A stretch of DNA of 64,000 bases from Candidatus Nitrosopumilus sp. SW (lineage in GTDB: Archaea > Thermoproteota > Nitrososphaeria > Nitrososphaerales > Nitrosopumilaceae): NCBI RefSeq assembly GCF_006740685.1, contig NZ_CP035425.1:907687-971686 (forward strand). The letters run 5' to 3'. This document shows, piece by piece, positions 1 through 7,993 of the stretch. A program made the translations under genes and the position numbers. Position 1 is the first letter of the stretch. Every line of letters begins with the position of its first letter. The notes below the pieces were generated by a model. The model saw only the letters and a program-made list of their open reading frames with translations, was not told the DNA's origin and did not search any database.

Positions 1-2
1 GA

Positions 3-797
3 GAACAACTAGTCGTTGATGTACATAAGGTCTTTTTCACAATGCTTCTCAAACACTCTCTTTTCCATGCAGACCCTCACCCAGGAAACATCTCTGTAAC
101 AGATGATGGAAAACTAATTCTGTATGACTATGGAATGGTAGGTAGAATAAACAATGAAACAAGATACAAACTCATTAGACTATATCTTGCATTAGTTGAA
201 AAAAATCCTCCTAGAGTAGTTAATGCAATGGCAGAACTAGGAATGCTTACTCCTGATTACAATCGTCAAGTAATTGAAAAAGGAATTGAATTATCGATTC
301 GTGCTATGCATGGAAACAAACCTGATGAGATGGAAGTTCAAAGTTTGATGGAACTTGCAAATCAAACTATGAGCAAATTTCCCTTTGTTTTGCCAAAAAA
401 TTTGGCTCTTTACATGAGGATGGCATCAATTATTGAAGGAATCTACAAAACACATAATGTTGATTTCAAATTCGTTAAAGTTCTAAGAAATATACTTCAA
501 GAGGAGAACATGATTCCAAAAGCTTACGTCGAAGAGTTGAAAATTTCATTTGAAAAATTTTCAAAATCAATTGATACTGCATTAAGGTTAGGACCTGAAA
601 TGGAAAGATTTATGGATGAAGCAAAAATTTCTATGCAAAAAAGAAAGCCAATGGTATTTCTTGGTGGTAGTATTTTTTCATCAGCAATTTTTATTGGTTC
701 AGTATTGTTATATCCAACAAATGAAATATTTGGTATGGCTGGAATGATTACTTCTGGTTTGATAATGATGTGTTCCGCAATTTTTAGAAAACACTAG
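3..797 (+). CDS. ABC1/UbiB-family protein kinase-like protein (5' partial)
   Basis: The reading frame is open to the left edge of the window, so only the C-terminal part is present; the ATG at 42 is internal. The ADP-binding/catalytic signature HADPHPGN is encoded at about 66-89, followed by a DYG triplet equivalent to the kinase DFG motif. The C-terminus carries two hydrophobic segments (encoded at about 645-710 and 730-790), as in bacterial UbiB, which anchor the protein in the membrane. The family consists of atypical kinases or ATPases that support quinone-lipid metabolism; in an archaeon that makes menaquinone-type or plastoquinone-like carriers a similar role is plausible but inferred. 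It ends 3 nt from the convergent Hsp20 gene. Confidence 0.88.
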   Translation, partial: EQLVVDVHKVFFTMLLKHSLFHADPHPGNISVTDDGKLILYDYGMVGRINNETRYKLIRLYLALVEKNPPRVVNAMAELGMLTPDYNRQVIEKGIELSIRAMHGNKPDEMEVQSLMELANQTMSKFPFVLPKNLALYMRMASIIEGIYKTHNVDFKFVKVLRNILQEENMIPKAYVEELKISFEKFSKSIDTALRLGPEMERFMDEAKISMQKRKPMVFLGGSIFSSAIFIGSVLLYPTNEIFGMAGMITSGLIMMCSAIFRKH

Positions 798-799
798 TT

Positions 800-1180
800 T
801 TATTCTATTGAGATATCTTTTCCTTTTTTAGTTACAGGAATTATTAGTGTTAAAACACCGTCTTCGTATTTTGCGGAATCTATTTTTTCTTCTCCTTGTT
901 TGATATCAATTGGTAATCGTATTTTTTTATCAATGACATTTGGTCTCTGCTTTGAAATTAATGATTCAGATTCTTTCTCATCTACTTCTTTACATGCTTG
1001 AATTGATAGGATGTCTCCACATAATGTGAGTTTGATGTCTTTTTTTGAGAATCCTGGTATGTCAATAATTACTTTGAGGTTATCTGAACCAAGATACATG
1101 TCAATTGGTGGTAAAACAAATTCATAGAATTCTCGTGATTTGTTTCCGATTTCTTTTATCACTTCTTTTACTAATCCCAT
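800..1180 (-). CDS. hsp20: Small heat shock protein, Hsp20/alpha-crystallin family
   Basis: This 126-residue protein has the alpha-crystallin fold signature: a beta-rich core from about residue 30, the A-x-x-x-x-G-V-L motif near residues 104-111 (AKYEDGVLTL), and a C-terminal I-x-I tripeptide (ISI) that docks into neighbouring dimers during oligomerisation. The family acts as ATP-independent holdases in the cytoplasm. It stands alone between the UbiB-like gene and a small zinc-finger gene, on the same strand as the latter. Confidence 0.9.
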   Translation of the reverse strand: MGLVKEVIKEIGNKSREFYEFVLPPIDMYLGSDNLKVIIDIPGFSKKDIKLTLCGDILSIQACKEVDEKESESLISKQRPNVIDKKIRLPIDIKQGEEKIDSAKYEDGVLTLIIPVTKKGKDISIE

Positions 1181-1244
1181 TTCGTGTTATGTGGCAAATT
1201 TTTGGTTATAAACCTTGAGAGAATTATTGGAAAAACAAAAAAGT

Positions 1245-1367
1245 TTAGGATGATTTTGAGCCTTCTAAAATTCCAGAATCTCCGTGAATTCTATCTATAT
1301 GCTTTGAAAGATCATCTTTACTCTCAAAAATTGATTCACAATAAGGACATGAGTATTCTTCAGCCAT
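1245..1367 (-). CDS. Small C2H2 zinc-finger protein (40 aa)
   Basis: On the minus strand an ATG at 1367 opens a 40-codon frame ending in TAA at 1245. The product is almost only one classical C2H2 finger: Cys7-x2-Cys10-x12-His23-x4-His28, with Phe and Leu at the expected core positions (ESIF...DDLSKH). A TATA-like stretch lies around 1390-1398, about 27 nt upstream of the ATG, so a leaderless transcript is likely. Single-finger proteins of this kind occur in thaumarchaea and may bind nucleic acid or protein; the role is unknown. An overlapping plus-strand frame (1184-1384) is regarded as a shadow. Confidence 0.72.
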   Translation of the reverse strand: MAEEYSCPYCESIFESKDDLSKHIDRIHGDSGILEGSKSS

Positions 1368-1464
1368 ACTTTGAATTATCTTAAGAGGATATTAAACAAT
1401 TCGTAAATTCTAGACCGTGTTTTGATAGATTTTTAATCAATTACTTTCTCTGTTTTGATAACTT

Positions 1465-2046
1465 ATGATTATTGTAATTGAAGGTGGAGATCAAGCAGGA
1501 AAACTAACACAATCAACTATGCTCGAAAAAGCACTAAAAAAAAGGAAAATCAAAACCAAACTGTTTCATTTTCCAGATTATCAAACTCCTATTGGAAAAG
1601 AAATTAGGAAATATCTTGATGGAAAAAGAAAATTTCCACCACAAGTAATTCATTGTCTATTATCTGCAAATAGGTGGGAAAAGTTAGAACAAATCAAAAC
1701 TGCTCAAGAAAAAAATTCCGTTCTTATAATGAATAGATATTATCATTCTAATCTTGTCTATGGTTTGGCAAATGGGATGAAAGAAAAATGGCTTGAGAAT
1801 TTAGATGCGGGACTGCCAAAAGCTGATCTTGTAATTTTACTTGATGTCAGTCAAAAAGAATCCTTTAACAGACAAAAAACCAACCGAGACAAATTTGAAA
1901 AAAATGAAGAATTTTTGAGAAAAATTTCTAAAATCTATAAAAGTACCGCAAAGAAAAAACGTTGGAAAATAATTGATGCTACAAAATCTAAACAAGAAGT
2001 TCATGATGAAATCATGAAAACATTTTCAAAGAAAATAGGATTATGA
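1465..2046 (+). CDS. tmk: Thymidylate kinase (dTMP kinase), eukaryote-like
   Basis: The 193-residue protein should phosphorylate dTMP to dTDP. It starts with a P-loop (EGGDQAGKLTQ, residues 6-16), then FPD near residue 38, the SANRWE motif typical of eukaryotic-type dTMP kinases, and the NRYYHSNLVYG segment corresponding to the DR(Y/W) region. The residue after the P-loop Lys is Leu, where Ser or Thr is usual; Thr follows next. It overlaps the HD-domain gene by 4 nt (ATGA), which in turn overlaps pyrH, so the three are one operon. A TATA-like element lies around 1428-1438. Confidence 0.85.
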   Translation: MIIVIEGGDQAGKLTQSTMLEKALKKRKIKTKLFHFPDYQTPIGKEIRKYLDGKRKFPPQVIHCLLSANRWEKLEQIKTAQEKNSVLIMNRYYHSNLVYGLANGMKEKWLENLDAGLPKADLVILLDVSQKESFNRQKTNRDKFEKNEEFLRKISKIYKSTAKKKRWKIIDATKSKQEVHDEIMKTFSKKIGL

Positions 2047-3278
2047 AAAAAAATTATCTAGACATCATAGATCCGATTCATGATTTCATTCGTGTTTATG
2101 ATCATGAGCTATCCATAATTGACAATCCTATTTTTCAGAGATTAAGGAGAATAAGACAATTATCTGGAGCACATTTGACATACCCTGCAGCACAGCATAC
2201 AAGATTTGAGCACTCTCTTGGGGTCATGCACATTGCTAGTCAGGCTGGGCATGTCCTTAATGAAAAAGGATTTTTCAAATATGATGATATTGAGATTCTT
2301 AGATTAGCTGGTCTCTTACATGATATTGGCCATGGACCATTTTCACATTTATTTGAAGAAATAATTCAAGAAAAGAAAATTTCTCATGAAGACTTTGGTA
2401 AAGAGATTATTCTAAAATCTGAAATCGGTGACATCTTGACAAAAAATGGGTTTGATAAAAAACTTGTAACAAAAATCGCATTTGGTGATTCAAAATTTCA
2501 ATACATGAATGAAATTGTATCAGGGGCTCTTAGTGCAGATATGATGGATTACTTGCTTAGAGATGGTTATTTTACAGGAGCAGAACATGCTAAAATTGAT
2601 CATAAAAGAATTACACAATCCCTCGATGTTCATCAAAAGAAACTTGCTTTAGAACGTTCAGCATTGTATTCTTTTGAATCAATGATGCACTCTAGATATC
2701 AAATGTTCAAAGCAGTTTATTTTCACAAGACAGTAAGAGCAGCTGAAGTAATGTTACTTGAAGCCTTGAGATCTTCAGATGATGAGTTTGGATTCTCCAC
2801 TTTTAATCTTGATGAATTTATCCAACTAACAGATGAATATGTTCTATCCAGTTTGCTTTCATCAAAAACTTCTAAATTAAAACGAGCAAGGAAATTTGCC
2901 CAAGACTATCAAAATAGAAAATTACTAAAATGTGTGTTTGAGAGTATTTTGACAAGTAGAACAAATCTCAAGAAAATAAGAACAGATGAACTAAGATCTG
3001 CCATTTCTAAAAAATCCAAAATTGAAGAAAATGAGATTTTTGTTGATAGTTCAGTAACTCCATCAATTCCACTTGCACCATCTAAAAACGAGTCAAAATC
3101 GGTAATCTTGATTACAAATGAAGGTGGTAAATCTTCGGCAAAGGAGATGCCTATTTCTGAAATTCCGGTGGTTTCAGCAATTTCAGGCTACATGAATATT
3201 CTAAGAATCTATACCCATCAAAAGAATAGAAAAAAAGTTGAAATTGCCGCAAAATCCATCATTGGTGAACTAGAGTGA
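2043..3278 (+). CDS. HD-domain phosphohydrolase, dNTPase/SAMHD1-like
   Basis: This 411-residue protein belongs to the HD metallo-phosphohydrolases. The metal ligands are visible: His57 in RFEHSLG, the HD doublet His93-Asp94 in [12 protein letters not shown], and a later Asp in the [11 protein letters not shown] block (about residue 165). The N-terminal layout ([38 protein letters not shown]) is characteristic of the group containing dGTPases and SAMHD1. It lies between dTMP kinase and UMP kinase with 4-nt overlaps on both sides, which supports a role in nucleotide pool control; substrate specificity cannot be read from the sequence. Confidence 0.85.
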   Translation: MKKNYLDIIDPIHDFIRVYDHELSIIDNPIFQRLRRIRQLSGAHLTYPAAQHTRFEHSLGVMHIASQAGHVLNEKGFFKYDDIEILRLAGLLHDIGHGPFSHLFEEIIQEKKISHEDFGKEIILKSEIGDILTKNGFDKKLVTKIAFGDSKFQYMNEIVSGALSADMMDYLLRDGYFTGAEHAKIDHKRITQSLDVHQKKLALERSALYSFESMMHSRYQMFKAVYFHKTVRAAEVMLLEALRSSDDEFGFSTFNLDEFIQLTDEYVLSSLLSSKTSKLKRARKFAQDYQNRKLLKCVFESILTSRTNLKKIRTDELRSAISKKSKIEENEIFVDSSVTPSIPLAPSKNESKSVILITNEGGKSSAKEMPISEIPVVSAISGYMNILRIYTHQKNRKKVEIAAKSIIGELE

Positions 3279-3958
3279 AAAAAAGAATCGTAATCAAACT
3301 ATCTGGTAGAGTTTTTGCCATGGACAATGTAAAACTCCTAAAGGACTGGGCTGAATTTCTAGTAAAAATCAGCAAGGTTTGTCAGCCAATAATTATTGCT
3401 GGAGGTGGAAATATTGCTAGACACTACATTAACCACGCAAGATCTTCTGGAGCTGATGAGTCAACACTTGATGAATTGGGAATTGAGATTTCTAGATTAA
3501 ATGCAAAACTGTTGATTTATGCTCTAAAAAATAAAGCATATTCTCATCCTCCAACTACTCTACAAGAAGTTAGACATGCAGTAGATGATGGATTAATTGT
3601 TGTTACTGGAGGCCTTCATCCTGGCCAAAGTACCAATGGAACCGCAGCATTGATTGCAGAAAAAGTAAATGCTGAACAATTTCTTAATGCTACTGATGTT
3701 GATGGGGTTTATGACATGGATCCAAACAAATTCAAAAAAGCAAAAAAATTCAAACGAATTGAATTGAAAAATCTCAAAAATATGTTAGTTCATGAGGATT
3801 CGGTAGCAGGAGGATATGATCTAATGGATATAGTGGCTCTAAAAATTATCGAACGCTCAAAAATTAAAACAAGAATTCTCAAAGCCAGTCCTAAAATTAT
3901 TGAAAAAGCCATTAAAGGTGGTAATTTGGGAACTGAAATAATTATTCCAACAAAATAA
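3275..3958 (+). CDS. pyrH: UMP kinase, archaeal type
   Basis: This 227-residue amino-acid-kinase-fold enzyme converts UMP to UDP. Visible elements are the N-terminal IKLSGRVF loop, the glycine-rich [12 protein letters not shown] segment, and the [15 protein letters not shown] and [10 protein letters not shown] motifs of the nucleotide sites. The GTG start at 3275 overlaps the end of the HD gene by 4 nt. Together with tmk and the HD protein it forms a compact pyrimidine nucleotide operon. Confidence 0.93.
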   Translation: MKKRIVIKLSGRVFAMDNVKLLKDWAEFLVKISKVCQPIIIAGGGNIARHYINHARSSGADESTLDELGIEISRLNAKLLIYALKNKAYSHPPTTLQEVRHAVDDGLIVVTGGLHPGQSTNGTAALIAEKVNAEQFLNATDVDGVYDMDPNKFKKAKKFKRIELKNLKNMLVHEDSVAGGYDLMDIVALKIIERSKIKTRILKASPKIIEKAIKGGNLGTEIIIPTK

Positions 3959-3960
3959 TT

Positions 3961-4311
3961 TTAGGGCTCATTTTGAATTGTAGGTCTAGTTTCAGTCCAT
4001 ATCAGGATCTCTTTTCCAGGATATTCTTCAATTCCCGAATCTCGAAGTTTCTTGTAAATTGCCAAGGCTTCATCTTTTTCTAATGCCTTTGATTGAGCTT
4101 TGGTATATCCATCCTTGTCTACTATAATTGCAACATGTCCTTCTTCTGAATTAACAACTGCTGTGAAATCTTCATCTCCTACAGGTTGGAATTTTCCATC
4201 TACTTTTTTTGTGGTTAAAGTTAACATTCCAAATCCTGCTGCCTCAAACATCTTCATTTGAGATTTTCCTGCTCTCTGTTTGCCCTGTTGCACTGCTTGA
4301 AAATACTGCAC
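3961..4311 (-). CDS. Hypothetical protein (116 aa)
   Basis: Not recognised. The protein is soluble, slightly charged, without Cys, and mixes a beta-rich middle (GFGMLTLTTKKVDGKF, HVAIIVDKDGYT) with a charged helix (KALEKDEALAIYKKLRDSG). A GTG start at 4311 fits a TATA-like TTATTATACC on the minus strand around 4333-4342, about 26 nt upstream, giving a leaderless message. It is convergent with pyrH (2 nt apart) and divergent from the WHy-like gene. Confidence 0.7.
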   Translation of the reverse strand: MQYFQAVQQGKQRAGKSQMKMFEAAGFGMLTLTTKKVDGKFQPVGDEDFTAVVNSEEGHVAIIVDKDGYTKAQSKALEKDEALAIYKKLRDSGIEEYPGKEILIWTETRPTIQNEP

Positions 4312-4381
4312 AAGTTTTCTTCTTCCCCAATGGTATAATAACTATCTCAACATTTAAGAAATCAAAGGAGTTTACAAAATT

Positions 4382-4936
4382 ATGAATCCTAAAATTTTTG
4401 TTGGAATCGCAGTTGCTGCACTTGCTGCAGTATTGGGTGGAATTCTAATTATGGGGCCTTCCATTGATATAGAATCTCCAACATCAACTTCTGGTACTTC
4501 AGATATTCCACAAGTTAGACCTATTGAAATTGAATTAGAAGAAATTGTAGTTTCAAAAATATCAGAGCGTTCTGCAACAATTGATGTTGCATTTGAAATA
4601 AAAAATCCTAATGATCGTTCTATGATTGTCACAACTATGGATTATCAATTGTATGAAACAGGATATTCTCAGTCTGAACAACTTGGAGGAGGACAAATTG
4701 GACACAGGGCTGAAGGAATGGTAGAATTTGGTTCAAATTACTATACTCTACTTGGTGGAAACTCTATCATACTAAGAGATGAAATTGTATTGAAAAATTC
4801 TGGTAATACTCCTGAATTATGGTCTAATTTTGAATCTAATACAAATACTTGGAAAGTTTCAGGTGTTGTATTTTACAATTTGAGTTCTATGACCAGCGGT
4901 CAAGAAAACGAACTCATGTTTGAATTTACTCAATAG
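4382..4936 (+). CDS. Membrane-anchored LEA14/WHy-domain-like protein
   Basis: The 184-residue protein starts with a membrane segment (residues about 4-24), then a Ser/Thr/Pro-rich linker, then a beta-sandwich-like region containing ATIDVAFEIKNPNDRSMIV and a second strand set (GGNSIILRDEIVLKNS). The pattern of a conserved N-P in the first strands is that of the LEA type 2 / WHy fold (water stress and hypersensitive response). Such proteins are found at the archaeal cell surface; function is unknown. The TATA-like box around 4350-4358 is about 27 nt upstream of the ATG. An inverted repeat with a T-rich tail follows the stop. Confidence 0.72.
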   Translation: MNPKIFVGIAVAALAAVLGGILIMGPSIDIESPTSTSGTSDIPQVRPIEIELEEIVVSKISERSATIDVAFEIKNPNDRSMIVTTMDYQLYETGYSQSEQLGGGQIGHRAEGMVEFGSNYYTLLGGNSIILRDEIVLKNSGNTPELWSNFESNTNTWKVSGVVFYNLSSMTSGQENELMFEFTQ

Positions 4937-4945
4937 TATCACAAA

Positions 4946-4972
4946 ATCATAAAATTATGATAATTTGTTTTT
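4946..4972 (+). terminator. Inverted repeat plus T-rich tail
   Basis: ATCATAA (4946-4952) pairs with TTATGAT (4955-4961) and is followed by AATTTGTTTTTA. It lies directly after the WHy-like gene and before the promoter of the 36-residue membrane peptide, as expected for a transcription stop. Confidence 0.45.
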
Positions 4973-4992
4973 AGATGCAAAATATTGGCAAA

Positions 4993-5002
4993 GTTATAAA
5001 AG
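4993..5002 (+). promoter_or_regulatory. Strong TATA-like promoter of the 36-aa membrane peptide
   Basis: GTTATAAAAG is close to the archaeal TATA consensus, and its centre lies about 28 nt before the ATG at 5026, so the message would be leaderless or have only a 1-3 nt leader. Confidence 0.6.
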
Positions 5003-5025
5003 CAATTTCATTGGGATTTTATCAA

Positions 5026-5136
5026 ATGGCAGAAGCAGGAATGGCCGCTTATGGCGCAGCAGCAGGAGTCGCAATTGCACTAGCAGTAGTGTGTTTCGCT
5101 CTTCGTGGTAAAGGACATCCAGAACCACTAGATTAA
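5026..5136 (+). CDS. Tiny single-pass membrane protein (36 aa)
   Basis: An ATG at 5026 and TAA at 5134 define 36 codons. The N-terminal two thirds is an Ala/Gly-rich hydrophobic helix (AAYGAAAGVAIALAVVCFAL) and the C-terminus is short and polar (RGKGHPEPLD), so a single membrane pass is predicted. The codons are richer in G and C than those of most neighbours, like the ammonium transporter gene, and a good TATA box precedes it and a hairpin terminator follows it. This combination suggests a highly expressed monocistronic small protein. No family is recognised; it could be an accessory subunit of a membrane complex. Confidence 0.68.
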   Translation: MAEAGMAAYGAAAGVAIALAVVCFALRGKGHPEPLD

Positions 5137-5140
5137 ACAA

Positions 5141-5157
5141 AAAGGAATTTTTCCTTT
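5141..5157 (+). terminator. Hairpin terminator after the 36-aa gene
   Basis: AAAGGAA (5141-5147) and TTCCTTT (5151-5157) form a perfect 7-bp inverted repeat 4 nt after the stop codon. The arms are separated by only three nucleotides and the region is T-rich. Confidence 0.5.
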
Positions 5158-5179
5158 ACAATATTTTTCATTTATCTAA

Positions 5180-5827
5180 TTAGTCTTGTTTGCCCAATCC
5201 CAACATTTCAGAAAGGGATGTCTGTTTGGTATTTTTCCTCTTTGTAAAACATCTCTCATAATATTGACATTCAGTACATTCTGCAGATGGTTCTAAGATT
5301 GGTGTTTTTTGTTCTTTGAGAAGATTGTTTAGAACACGTACTCTACGTATGGTATCTTCAAACATCTTTTTGTTACGTGTTAATGAAAATGTTGATTCTT
5401 TTCTATCTCCTGTGATGTATACAACCATTCCATCTTCTTTGTCATATATCCACATACATGCATTAAGATACAAAACATCACTTGCATGAGGATTTTCTAA
5501 TTCTTCAGTAGCTGATCTAAATAGAAGAATGGCATCATCTACAATCATATCTGCTTGTCCCCGAAGCTTTAAATCGTTAATTTCGAAATCTCTTGGATTA
5601 CTGCCATATTCTAATTTTCTTAATAATCCTGAAAGAAGCTCATTGAACCCTCTTCTTTCAATTTCTTGAGGATCTACCCTATCATAGTAAGAACGTCTCA
5701 TACATCTGACGACTTCTTGGAGATGAATGGTCTGAAAGTCTTTAGAATCAATATCGATTTCTAATTCATTTCCAATTGATTTTATGGCATTTTGAATAGT
5801 AGTTCGAAAATCTCTATCTCCCATCAT
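5180..5827 (-). CDS. Cas4/Dna2-like iron-sulfur PD-(D/E)XK family protein, degenerate
   Basis: This 215-residue protein has the Cas4-like layout: an N-terminal Cys42 in a VVRCMRRSYYDR motif (equivalent to CPRRxYY), and a C-terminal cluster Cys184-x2-Cys187-x5-Cys193, together the four ligands of a 4Fe-4S cluster. The nuclease core keeps an Asp (Asp93, GQAD) but where E-x-K is expected it reads Leu102-Phe103-Arg104, so the catalytic centre seems lost or altered. There is no CRISPR array or other cas gene in the window. It lies downstream of atpC and a small membrane protein on the same strand. A nucleic-acid-binding or repair role is a guess. Confidence 0.7.
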   Translation of the reverse strand: MMGDRDFRTTIQNAIKSIGNELEIDIDSKDFQTIHLQEVVRCMRRSYYDRVDPQEIERRGFNELLSGLLRKLEYGSNPRDFEINDLKLRGQADMIVDDAILLFRSATEELENPHASDVLYLNACMWIYDKEDGMVVYITGDRKESTFSLTRNKKMFEDTIRRVRVLNNLLKEQKTPILEPSAECTECQYYERCFTKRKNTKQTSLSEMLGLGKQD

Positions 5828-5860
5828 GGTATATCACTTAGATAATTGGATCCTTATAGG

Positions 5861-6097
5861 TTAACTCATAATATTGGTCAAAAATTTTGAGATTTTGCCT
5901 GCAAATGCCAGTGTTACAAAATGTACTCCAAAACCCACTACTGCTCCTATGACTAATTCACCTGCCCAGAAGTAAATTCCCAAAAATAATGCTAAAGGAG
6001 GCAATGAGAATATCATGGCCATAAACGCACTGACCCAAATGGTATTGATTACTGTCTCTGTTGTGATCTCGTTTTTCTTCTTTGGAAATTTTATCAT
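5861..6097 (-). CDS. Small two-helix membrane protein next to atpC
   Basis: This 78-residue protein has a lysine-rich N-terminus and two hydrophobic segments (about residues 20-42 and 46-66) with a short polar C-terminus. It begins 8 nt after the stop of the ATP synthase subunit C gene, so the two are probably co-transcribed. The topology is reminiscent of the small AtpI/AtpZ-type proteins found next to F-type ATPases, but no sequence motif proves this. Confidence 0.65.
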   Translation of the reverse strand: MIKFPKKKNEITTETVINTIWVSAFMAMIFSLPPLALFLGIYFWAGELVIGAVVGFGVHFVTLAFAGKISKFLTNIMS

Positions 6098-6105
6098 TTT
6101 CAGAT

Positions 6106-7140
6106 CTATTCTTCTTCAAGAATCAATTTTGACATAGTTGTTTCTGTAGGGATTTTTTGTTCTACGGCATATGCAATTGCAGCCAAATTCCTTACTTCGA
6201 ATCCTGTTAGTTTTGTGATTCCAATAATTGTTGCAAAACTAAACATTTTGGTAAATGCTCTGGCAGATGAATGATAGATGCTCATCTCAAATGCTCTTTC
6301 AAATTCAGCAACTGCATCTAACTCATTTTCATTTTGTGGAATCATGTCTTTGTATTTGGTTGTGGCAAGCTCATTTAGTGCATCTCTAACTGTACCTACT
6401 GCCATCATTCTTCCTAGAAGTTCTCTTGGAACAGTTGGAGTTTGAGTTACAATCAAATCTTGAATTTGTGATTCTTCTAATCCCCAGAATTTTCCTCTAA
6501 TTACACTGAGAAGATTGTAAAAATCAACATCCATTCCAACAATCTTTATGACATCTCTGTCTCTTGTATTCTTTAGAGCCCGTCCTAACTGTTGGTACAA
6601 AATTTTATCAAAGTATGTGTCAAAGACTTGAATGTTTTTAGTTTCATTGTAAAGTGTTGCAGCCTTTGCAATCTCATCTCCAAATTGAACTGAATTTAGA
6701 CTTGCAACTGCTTCTTCAAGATCTTTTGCAACAAGAGATTTTATGATAACGTCACGTTGTTTAACTAATTCTTCAGCACGAAGATTAATGTGATTTTCAA
6801 TCTCTTCTTGTGATTTTCCTAAAACTTTTCCTTTGAGTATTAATTTTAGATTTGAGATAATGAATTTCATATAATATGCATCAAGAATATCAGAGTCTCC
6901 TGCTGTCTTTGCAATAGAGTAATGAACGTCTGCTAATTGTCCTCTAAGGGCTGATTCGATCCCCTGAGAAGTATATGGTTTTTGAACATCATTAATTGAA
7001 TCACCGTATACTGTATTTTTTATTCTAGTCATAAATTCATCAAGATCTCTTGATTCTGCCAAAGTCTGAAAATCTGCTCTACCGAGTAATTTTCCTCTTT
7101 GACTGTACGACTTTACTGATGCGTAGACGTTTTTGCCCAT
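6106..7140 (-). CDS. atpC: A-type ATP synthase subunit C
   Basis: The 344-residue protein matches the V/A-type subunit C (yeast d) family, the all-helical funnel that couples the central stalk to the membrane rotor. Supporting segments are the N-terminal YASVKSYSQRGKLL, the central DAYYMKFIISNLKLILKG and DTYFDKILYQQLGRAL, and DVDFYNLLSVIRGKFWG, which recur in the internal threefold repeat of the family. It lies about 7 kb from the other ATP synthase genes (I, E, A, B, D, K) and on the minus strand, followed by a small membrane protein. Confidence 0.87.
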   Translation of the reverse strand: MGKNVYASVKSYSQRGKLLGRADFQTLAESRDLDEFMTRIKNTVYGDSINDVQKPYTSQGIESALRGQLADVHYSIAKTAGDSDILDAYYMKFIISNLKLILKGKVLGKSQEEIENHINLRAEELVKQRDVIIKSLVAKDLEEAVASLNSVQFGDEIAKAATLYNETKNIQVFDTYFDKILYQQLGRALKNTRDRDVIKIVGMDVDFYNLLSVIRGKFWGLEESQIQDLIVTQTPTVPRELLGRMMAVGTVRDALNELATTKYKDMIPQNENELDAVAEFERAFEMSIYHSSARAFTKMFSFATIIGITKLTGFEVRNLAAIAYAVEQKIPTETTMSKLILEEE

Positions 7141-7199
7141 TTGAAAATTGTTTATGAGTAACGGATTTTAATGTTTGGCGATCTAAACAGGAACAAATT

Positions 7200-7865
7200 C
7201 TAAGTGATTTTATCAAGAAATTTGATGGCGTCCTCTTTTTCCTGCTTTGAGAGCTCTACAAAAGCTATTAGAATTTCCTTTTGAATTGCCAATGATTCAT
7301 CTGAAATATCTTTCAATTTTGTAAGGTCAAATGGGAGCAATTCTTTGATCTTATTGTCACAAAATGCCTTTACATATTTCTGAAAAATAGAATATGTGAA
7401 TTTAGGACTCTTCTCTAAGAGACTCGATAGTATTTTCTCAAACTCTTTTTCTTCAGATTCTGAATTTGAAAAAAACTCTTTTAGCAAATTTTCTCTGTTC
7501 TTAACATCATTAATTGAAAGGGCTACCAAAATTCCTTTTTTTGTAAGATGATAATATGGAATCCCTTTTTCTTGAAGAGCTTTGGGGCCTCTTTGAAGAG
7601 GTAATCTGCCATCTTCTTCTGCAATTTTCATAGGAAGAAGTATCTCGTCTAGATCTCTGAAAATCCCTGAATAGATATTCTTCCAGGCTATTCCTTGTCT
7701 TTTTGCCATTTTTTGTGAAATCCCTGTTCTAGTTCTTTCAGCTGGATTGGCATCACTTGCAAGAATTCCAATGATTGATCTTTGTCGTTGTGCCTCTCCT
7801 GTTAGTTCTTCTCCTTTGGTCTTGAAGGTATCAAAAATTGCTAGCTTTGTATCTGATTTTCCCAT
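7200..7865 (-). CDS. Hypothetical helical protein, possibly winged-helix
   Basis: Not firmly recognised. The 221-residue protein is rich in helix. An early region (TRTGISQKMAKRQGIAWKNIYSGIFRDLDEILLP) followed by a GIPYYHLTKKGILVALS segment resembles a helix-turn-helix plus wing, where LTxKG is common in archaeal winged-helix regulators. The C-terminal half is charged helices. It is 59 nt upstream of atpC on the same strand and may be co-transcribed with it. Confidence 0.65.
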   Translation of the reverse strand: MGKSDTKLAIFDTFKTKGEELTGEAQRQRSIIGILASDANPAERTRTGISQKMAKRQGIAWKNIYSGIFRDLDEILLPMKIAEEDGRLPLQRGPKALQEKGIPYYHLTKKGILVALSINDVKNRENLLKEFFSNSESEEKEFEKILSSLLEKSPKFTYSIFQKYVKAFCDNKIKELLPFDLTKLKDISDESLAIQKEILIAFVELSKQEKEDAIKFLDKIT

Positions 7866-7964
7866 TTCTTACACCTATAACATAATTTCCATATTTTATG
7901 TTACTATCAGAATATACTGAAATATAATAATTTACTTTTCTAGACATTCTTGAGTCTCCAACCC

Positions 7965-7974
7965 TTAAATAAAA
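7965..7974 (+). promoter_or_regulatory. TATA box of the ammonium transporter gene
   Basis: TTAAATAAAA is centred about 25 nt before the ATG at 7994, which predicts a leaderless transcript. Confidence 0.6.
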
Positions 7975-7993
7975 TCCAATTTCGATAAATTCA

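Noticed and set aside
1184-1384. 66-codon frame on the plus strand
   Set aside because: It lies opposite to the C2H2 zinc-finger gene, has no recognisable content, and the minus-strand frame has intact ligands and a well-placed promoter.
5180-5827. Cas4-like gene as sign of a CRISPR-Cas locus
   Set aside because: No repeats-with-spacers and no other cas gene occur anywhere in the window, and the nuclease centre is degenerate.
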